From: Nemania diffusa
Taxonomy: Eukaryota; Ascomycota; Sordariomycetes; Xylariales; Xylariaceae
Length of the DNA: 64,000 nt
Direction of reading: 5' to 3'
NCBI GenBank assembly: GCA_038501195.1
Contig: JBBPUQ010000007.1
Span: 3,759,501-3,823,500, forward strand
How positions within the stretch are numbered: position 1 is the first letter of the stretch; every line of letters begins with the position of its first letter. Positions 57,490 to 64,000 of this stretch are shown piece after piece. The translations under genes were made by a program, and so were the position numbers. Below the pieces are notes generated by a model. It did no database searches, was not told the origin of the DNA, and saw only the letters and a program-made list of their open reading frames with translations.

Positions 57490-60400
57490 TAATTAATAAT
57501 TATAAAATATAATTATAAATTAATAAAATAAAAAAGTAAAAATTAGCTATTATTAAAAATAGCTTTTATATTTTTTTTTTTTTTTATATAAAAAATAAAT
57601 TATTATTTCTATTAATTAATTAAAAATATATTAAATTAACTATTAAATAAAAAAAACTTAAATATTATAAAATTAAAATTAGTTTTATATAATAATTTAG
57701 TTATTTTTATATAAAAATTAATAAAACTATAAATTATTTTATATATTTATTTTTTTAATTATTTTATTTATTTTATTCTTTTTATTTTATTATTTTTTAT
57801 AATTATATTAATATTTATAACAAAAATAATTATAGCAGCTATAATTATAATAATTAAACAAGCTTAAAATAATAAGTTAATAGCTTTATATAATAAAAAT
57901 AAATTTATATATAAAAATATAGCTAAAAATAGTAATATTTAAATAAAAATTTAAAAAAAATAAATCGATTTTAAATATTAAAATATAACTATCGATTTTA
58001 ACTAATTTATTGAATTTTTATAATGAATAATATATTTTATAAAATATTTACAAAATTATATATAATTAAAAATCGAAAATAAATAATTTATATAAATGTT
58101 TATAATAAATTTTAATAACTAAATAAAACTAATGTTAATAAATATTAGTTGTATATTTTAAAAAAAATTTATTACTATTGCTAAAAGTAATAAAAATATC
58201 AAAATATATAAAAAATCGTTTAAAAATAAGCTTTTATATATTATTAAAAAATATATAAATAAAAACAATAAAAATTTAAATAATAATATATTTATATAAA
58301 TAGTTTTAGCATTTATATTAATAAATATATTAGAATTTTTAATTATATAAATAAATTATTTAAGATTATAATTAGTTATATTAAAACTAATAATATTAAT
58401 ATATATTTTAGTATTTAATATAAATAATTAAATATTTTTTTTTTTTATATAAATAAAAATTTAAAAATTTATATTTATTTTTAAAATTTTTATTATATAT
58501 TTTATATTTTTATTTATATATAAAAATTAATTATATAAATTTTTTTTTATTTAGATTATTTATAATAGTTTAATTAAAATAGTTTAATTTATTATATTTA
58601 CTAAAATATAACGATTTAATTAAAACTATAGCAATAAATTATATAATATATTATATAATAAAGTTTAAATTTTTATTTCAATATATTATCGATTTAAAAT
58701 TACTAAAAAATAATATTATATAATATTTTTTTTTATATTAATAAAAAAAGCTAAATAATACTATTTTAATTATATTAGTTTAATATATAAATAAAACAAA
58801 ATTTATATAATATTTAATAATTATTTTAATATAATAATTAATTATAGTTAATATTAAATTAACTAAATTATTATTATTTTTATATAAATAAAATAAAATA
58901 ATTTAATAAAAATAATATTTAAAATATTAAAAATTATAATTAATAAGCTTTAATTTATATAATATATTTTAAAATTTAATTATTATAAAAAAATATCATT
59001 TTATATAATAATTATATAAATATATTTTAATATATTTAAATTTAAATTTATTTTAATTAATTAAAAACTTATATATAAAACTTTATTTTTTAATTTATAA
59101 ATAATACTGTAAGTTTTTTTTAATTAAAAAATAAACTATTATTATATAATAAATATTTATTTTATTAATAAATAATATAATATTAAATATTTAAAATGAT
59201 TATATAATTATAGCTTTAAAAAAATTTTTTATTAAAAATTATAACAATTATATAATAAAAATAACAAAAATAATAAAAAATACTTTATTTATAAAAAGTT
59301 TAGTTATTAATTTATTAATTATAATTAATAAAAAAAATCGAAAATAAAAAAGTAATATTTTATTATATATAATATTTTAAAATAAAAAACTTTATTATAT
59401 AAAAAATATAATATATTTATATTAAATTATAAAAGTAATAAAAACTTTTTATATAATAATAAATTTAATAATAATTTAAATTTTAAAACTAAAAATAAAA
59501 CAGTTTAATTTTTAATAAATTTAATATATTTTTATTATATAACAAAAAAAAATATATATATTTAAAACTAAATATTAATATTAAATAATTTCTATTTAAA
59601 TAGTTAATATAATATAAAATATTAAAATATTTTATAAAATATTAATATAGCAAAAGTTTTAATTATTAAAAAAATTTAAGCTAAAACTTTTATATAAAAA
59701 AACCTTTTTATATAAATAAATTAAATTTTAAATAATATAACAATTTAATTTAATAATATTAAAAGTTTTAAAATTATAAATATTATAATAATTTTAATAT
59801 TAATTAAACTGATTAAATTTTATATTTTAAATATATCGACTTTATTTTTATTATTGCTATAAAATATAAATCAACTATATATTTATTTTAATAATATATA
59901 AAATTTAATTATATAATAAAATAATATAATAGTATTAATTATATAAAAATAAAAATATTTATTTTTTAATATTAACTAATTAAAAATTATAAGTTATTTT
60001 ATAAAATAAAAGTTTTAAAAATTATATTGTTAATTTAAATATTTTTATATAAAAGAATTTATAAAATTATTATAAAAAGCTAAATATAATAATATTAATA
60101 TTTTAATATTTTAAAAAATCAAAAAGTTTTGCTATTATTATTAATTATATAATTAAATTTTAAAAAAATTTAAATTTTTACTAAAAAATAAATATAACTT
60201 TAATTATAAAATAATTATTAATATTATATAAATTAATAAATAATTAATTTTATATATAATTAATATAAATATTTTATTTTAAATAACTAAATTTTTAAAA
60301 TTTTTAAATATATATAATATTTAAAATATATTATATTAATATTAAATTTTAATATATTAAAAACTATTCGATTATATTATATATAATTTTAGTATAAATT

Positions 60401-62704
60401 TTTTATTTAAAAGATTTTGCAATAATATATAACTAGTTAAAACTTTATATAAAAAAATATTTATTAAAATATATTAAACTATTAAAAAAATCAAATAAAT
60501 ATATATATTATTTTATTATATATTTAATATTTTATATAAAAAAATTAATTATTATATAAATAAAAAAATAATATTATAAATAATTATAAAAGTTTTAAAT
60601 AATATAGCTAAATTAAATAGTTTTATATTTATTTTATTAATTTTTAAAGTTTATTTTAAAATTAATAGCGATTTATTTTTTTTATTAAAAATTATTTAAA
60701 AAATAAAAATTATATAAAAAGTTATAAAAATATTAAAAAATATTTATATAAAAATTAATATTAATTAAACTATATAAACTAAAAATAAATTAATATTATT
60801 ATATAAAATTTTTTTTTATTTTTTTAAAATAAAGTTATAATATAAAAAAAGTATAAAAATTAAATAAAACTATATAAAATTTTTATAATTAAAAATTATA
60901 ATATTATAATTAATATAATAAATAAATTAGTTAAATTTTATTATATATAAATTAAGTTATATTATTAATAAAAAGCTATATTTAATTTATTATATAAAAA
61001 AAATAATTTTTTATATAATTTTTTTAAACTATTAAATAGTTATAATTTTAATATAAAAATAAACTAAAAAAGTTATTTATATTTATTAATAACTAATATT
61101 TTATACTAAAAAAAATTAATAATTATATTTTAGTTATATAATTAAAACAAAATAATATAATTATTATATTTAATATATTTTTTAAATAATTAAATATAAC
61201 TAAAATAAATATATTAATAACTTAAAATATATTTTAATTTATATAATATAATTTAAACTAATATAATCAAATAAAAATTTTTTAAATTAAATTTATATAA
61301 AAAATTAAAAATAAAACAATTAAACTATATAAAAAGTTTAAATTAATTATATAAAATTATAAAAATAATAATAAAATTTAAATTTTTATATAAATATTAA
61401 TAATTTAATATATAAATTAATAATTTATTATAATTATAAAATTATTATTAATTTAAAACTATAATATATATATAAAGTTATAAAATATTTTTTAAATATA
61501 TATATAATTATATAATAAATTAAACTAAAAAATTTATATTTATTTATTAAAAAAACTAAAAAATAAATATTTAATAAATATTATATTTTAAATTATATAA
61601 TTATTATATAAATTAATTAAATTAAAATTATATTAATATAAAATTTATTATAAATATTATTGCTAAAAATTAAATATAAAAATATTTATATATAATTTAT
61701 ATTTATTATATATTAAAAAAAAACTTAATAAATTTATAATTATAAAACTTTAAACAAATAATATTTTCAATATTATATTTAAAAAGTTTTTATATAAAAA
61801 AAAAACTAAGCTATTATTTTATATAAAATTAAAAGTAAAATTAACATTTAAATATTTTATTAAATTTAACAGAAATAAAATCTAAATAAATAAATAAGAT
61901 TTTTTTTTTATTTAATAAATTTAAAAAATATATATTATATTTATATATTAATTAAAAATATTATATAACTTATTAATTGCTATATAAGTTTAAAAGCTAT
62001 TAAAAAATAATATTAAAATATTAAATATATAAATATAATAATAAATTAATAATATATAACAAAAACTATACTATATATTTTTAAATTTTAGTTATATAAA
62101 AATTTTTATTTTTATTAATAAAACATTTATAAATAATAAAAATTTAAATTTCTAAATTAAATTTATAATTATATTAATTAATAAAAAATATATAAAAAAC
62201 ATTTTTATAATTAAAAATAATATTATTTATTAAAATTTAATTAAATATAAATAAATTATATATAATATATTAATAAATAAATTATATAATATAATTAATA
62301 AATTTAATTATATTATTATATTTAATATAATTTTTTAAAAAATTATTTATATAATAAAATTATTAATTATATTATTAGTTATATATATTAATTTTAAATT
62401 TTTATATAAATATTTAATTAAACTAAAAACTATATAAAAAAAACGATTTATAATTAATATTATGTTATTTTAAAAAATATATAAAAATTATAAAATTATA
62501 AAAATATATTAAATTAATAATAAAAATAACTTAGTTAATATTTATATAAAAAAATATTTAATTAAATATTAAAAAAACTAGTTAATATAAATAAACTAGT
62601 TATATAAATAAAAATATATATAAATTAATTAAACAGTAAAAAAAATAACGAAAAATTAGTTAATATTAAAGCTAAAGTTATTATATATAAAAAAAAATCT
62701 TTAA
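57490..62704. mobile_element. Internal part of a RIP-degraded LTR retrotransposon
   Basis: 5.2 kb between the two direct repeats, the usual internal size of a Gypsy or Copia element. It is too mutated for any gag or pol frame to be seen, so the family cannot be decided by eye. Confidence 0.55.
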
Positions 62705-62959
62705 TATTAAACTAATAATTTAATAAAATTTATATATATATATTAAATATATATAACTAAAATTTAAACTAAAACTTTTATTAAATAATCAAATAAATAA
62801 AAAATACTAAAACTTATTAAAATTTATAAAACTTATAAGTTTTATATATATATATATATATAAATCAATATAGAACTTTAAAACTTAGAAATAAATTTTA
62901 AATTTTATAAATTACTTTGAATTTTTTTATATATATATATATGAAAAATTCCACCAATA
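62705..62959 (+). repeat. Right LTR-like direct repeat inside the AT island
   Basis: Second copy of the repeat at 57181-57489, same orientation, ending near CCACCAATA where the left copy reads CTATTAATA. An A-rich run (about 62688-62698) lies just before it, where a polypurine tract would be. Exact 3' border uncertain in such A+T-rich sequence. Confidence 0.65.
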
Positions 62960-63394
62960 TTAATTAAATTTAAAATAATAAAAAAAATTTAAACTATTAA
63001 ATATTTATAAAATTATTGTTTTAAATTTAAAAAAAATTAAATATATAGTTTAATTTAATTTAATTAATTATTTAAAAAATTAATTTAATTTTAAAAAATA
63101 AAAATAAAATTTATTAGTTTTTATTAAATTGTTTTTTAATAAAAACATTAATAAAATAATATTATATAAAAAATTACAAAACTTTTTACTTTTTAAAAAC
63201 TATATAAACTAATATTTCAAATTTAATATTATAAATTGTTATATATATAACAATTTTTTGTTTTATAACTAATATAAATAAATAAAAAAAAAAAAAAATT
63301 AAAATAAATATAAAAAAAAAATAATTAATAAAAAATTAAAAAAACAATTAAAAAGTATTAAAAAAAAATTATATAAATGTTTTAAAGTAGTTAG

Positions 63395-63436
63395 AGTAGC
63401 TCGTAAAAGTGTGGCCTGTAAAAGGGGTAGTTATCT
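63395..63436 (-). repeat. Right terminal inverted repeat of the AT island
   Basis: Reverse-complement match of 55772-55813. On the shared strand it reads AGATAACTACCCCTTTTACA at its outer end, so differences from the left arm are RIP-type transitions. Followed directly by TA. Confidence 0.85.
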
Positions 63437-63715
63437 TAACATCTTCATTACGAATATAGCTATCTTTTCAATATTTAATACCTCTTAAGCCTTGCTTAAA
63501 AAGATATAAATAAAATAGAGATCTATTAATTATATTGTTATCACTAAATATCTACATTCTTTATTAAGCTTTAGCAGTTTTAGATTTTACACCGATGCCA
63601 CAATCCCGCCGTGGTGGCTTTCGGAGATATCACCCCTTTTGTCTACGTGATTTAGTGTAGACGCATATGGGTGACCTCGTCGTGAAACCAGCGTTTCCCG
63701 ATGTAGGAACGTGTC
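63437..63715. other. Flank of the AT island
   Basis: Composition returns to normal over about 150 bp. Two short inverted repeats are seen: GTCTAC...GTAGAC at about 63641-63662 and GCCAC...GTGGTGGC at about 63597-63621. No gene. Confidence 0.35.
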
Positions 63716-63910
63716 TCAAGCTTTATGTCTAGCTTTTCTATCCCGCTCTTCGGGTTTCACAATCCCAGCACCACACTGGCAGTTCTTGTGTAATTGTCTA
63801 TAGGCACCCCAAAATACCTTCATGTCACTCCGGCGATCCTCTACTATGATCCATATCTGCAGCGAATGACAGCGACTTGAAACATATTCAGGTGGTGAAG
63901 AGCACAGTGT
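63716..63910 (-). CDS. Possible last exon of an unknown gene running off the window
   Basis: I do not recognise this. After a TATAG acceptor (63911-63912) an open stretch of 65 codons ends at TGA 63716-63718. It reads VSSRCHSLQIWIIVEDRRSD, then MKVFWGAYRQLHKNCQCGAG, and finishes with a basic tail (ERDRKARHKA). A possible intron spans 63911-63994, with a CTAAAC branch-like site and an AAG/GTGACA donor six bases from the window edge. The composition looks coding, but the evidence is one exon only. Chance cannot be ruled out. Confidence 0.3.
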   Translation of the reverse strand, partial: TLCSSPPEYVSSRCHSLQIWIIVEDRRSDMKVFWGAYRQLHKNCQCGAGIVKPEERDRKARHKA

Positions 63911-64000
63911 CTATAATTTCTGTCAAATGTGGTTTAGTTTTGTCTCATTTCAATCCGAGACCGAGCCAGCGAGATACCAGATATCAGCTGTCACCTTGCT

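Larger units (their letters stand above)
55772..63436. mobile_element. RIP-degraded nested transposon island (Fot1/pogo-like outer element)
   Basis: About 7.67 kb of almost pure A+T with no usable reading frame, bounded by inverted repeats and by TA on both sides (55770-55771 and 63437-63438). Subtracting the inner LTR-like element (57181 to about 62964) leaves about 1.88 kb, close to the 1.9 kb of Fot1-type pogo elements, which also have about 44 bp inverted repeats and TA target sites. The bias toward TA with loss of C and G on both strands is the product expected from repeat-induced point mutation. No transposase can be read. The superfamily is inferred from ends and size only. Confidence 0.7.

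Noticed and set aside
55840..63390. Mitochondrial insertion or centromere as an explanation of the AT island
   Set aside because: Mitochondrial DNA would keep readable genes and GC clusters. Terminal inverted repeats, TA flanks and LTR-like repeats with transition-only differences are better explained by RIP of transposons. A centromere would be far larger; this cannot be fully excluded from one window.

Overview
This window looks like nuclear DNA of a filamentous ascomycete (Pezizomycotina, most likely a Sordariomycete; the genus cannot be called by eye). The genes have short GT-AG introns, mostly 45-150 bp, with CTRAY-like branch sites. The products are typical of moulds: a Bck1-type MAPKKK, a CFEM protein, a NACHT-ankyrin NLR, Dal5-type and sugar MFS carriers, and a PIR-like/But2 secreted protein. 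A 7.6 kb island of almost pure A+T near the right end looks like repeat-induced point mutation (RIP).

Layout, left to right. 1-3988 (-): C-terminally cut SKI3, the TPR scaffold of the Ski complex. 5009-7442 (+): GH5 steryl-beta-glucosidase, divergent from SKI3 across a 1 kb promoter region. 7443-12123: nothing coding recognised. 12124-12804 (+): AIG2/GGCT-like protein. 14677-15871 (+): RING protein. 18339-23240 (+): Bck1-type MAPKKK of the cell-wall-integrity pathway. 24254-26192 (+): Dal5-type transporter, convergent with a repeat-bearing secreted wall protein (26544-28106, -). 28998-29347 (-): possible small Ala-rich gene. 30661-31207 (-): CFEM protein. 33256-36213 (-): sterol-glucosyltransferase-like enzyme. 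37736-38669 (-): RNase T2. 40358-42127 (+): cytosolic asparaginyl-tRNA synthetase, convergent with the NLR (42808-46932, -). 46933-50725: gene-poor. 50726-53035 (+): catalase, convergent with a sugar transporter (53381-54970, -). 55772-63436: AT island. 63716-63910 (-): possible last exon of a gene that continues past the window.

I rebuilt the multi-exon genes by hand from splice sites, reading phase and family motifs. In all of them the phases close exactly.

The main structural result concerns the AT island. Its two ends form an inverted repeat of about 42 bp whose arms differ only by C-to-T/G-to-A changes and are flanked by TA. Inside lie two direct repeats about 5.5 kb apart that behave like LTRs. 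Removing the inner element leaves about 1.88 kb, the size of a Fot1/pogo transposon. The simplest reading is an LTR retrotransposon nested in a Fot1-like element, both ruined by RIP. Other points of interest are a three-unit higher-order repeat in the NLR ankyrin domain, a steryl-glucoside hydrolase and a sterol-glucosyltransferase-like gene in the same window, and a MAPKKK intron that stays in frame and would encode a hydrophobic segment.
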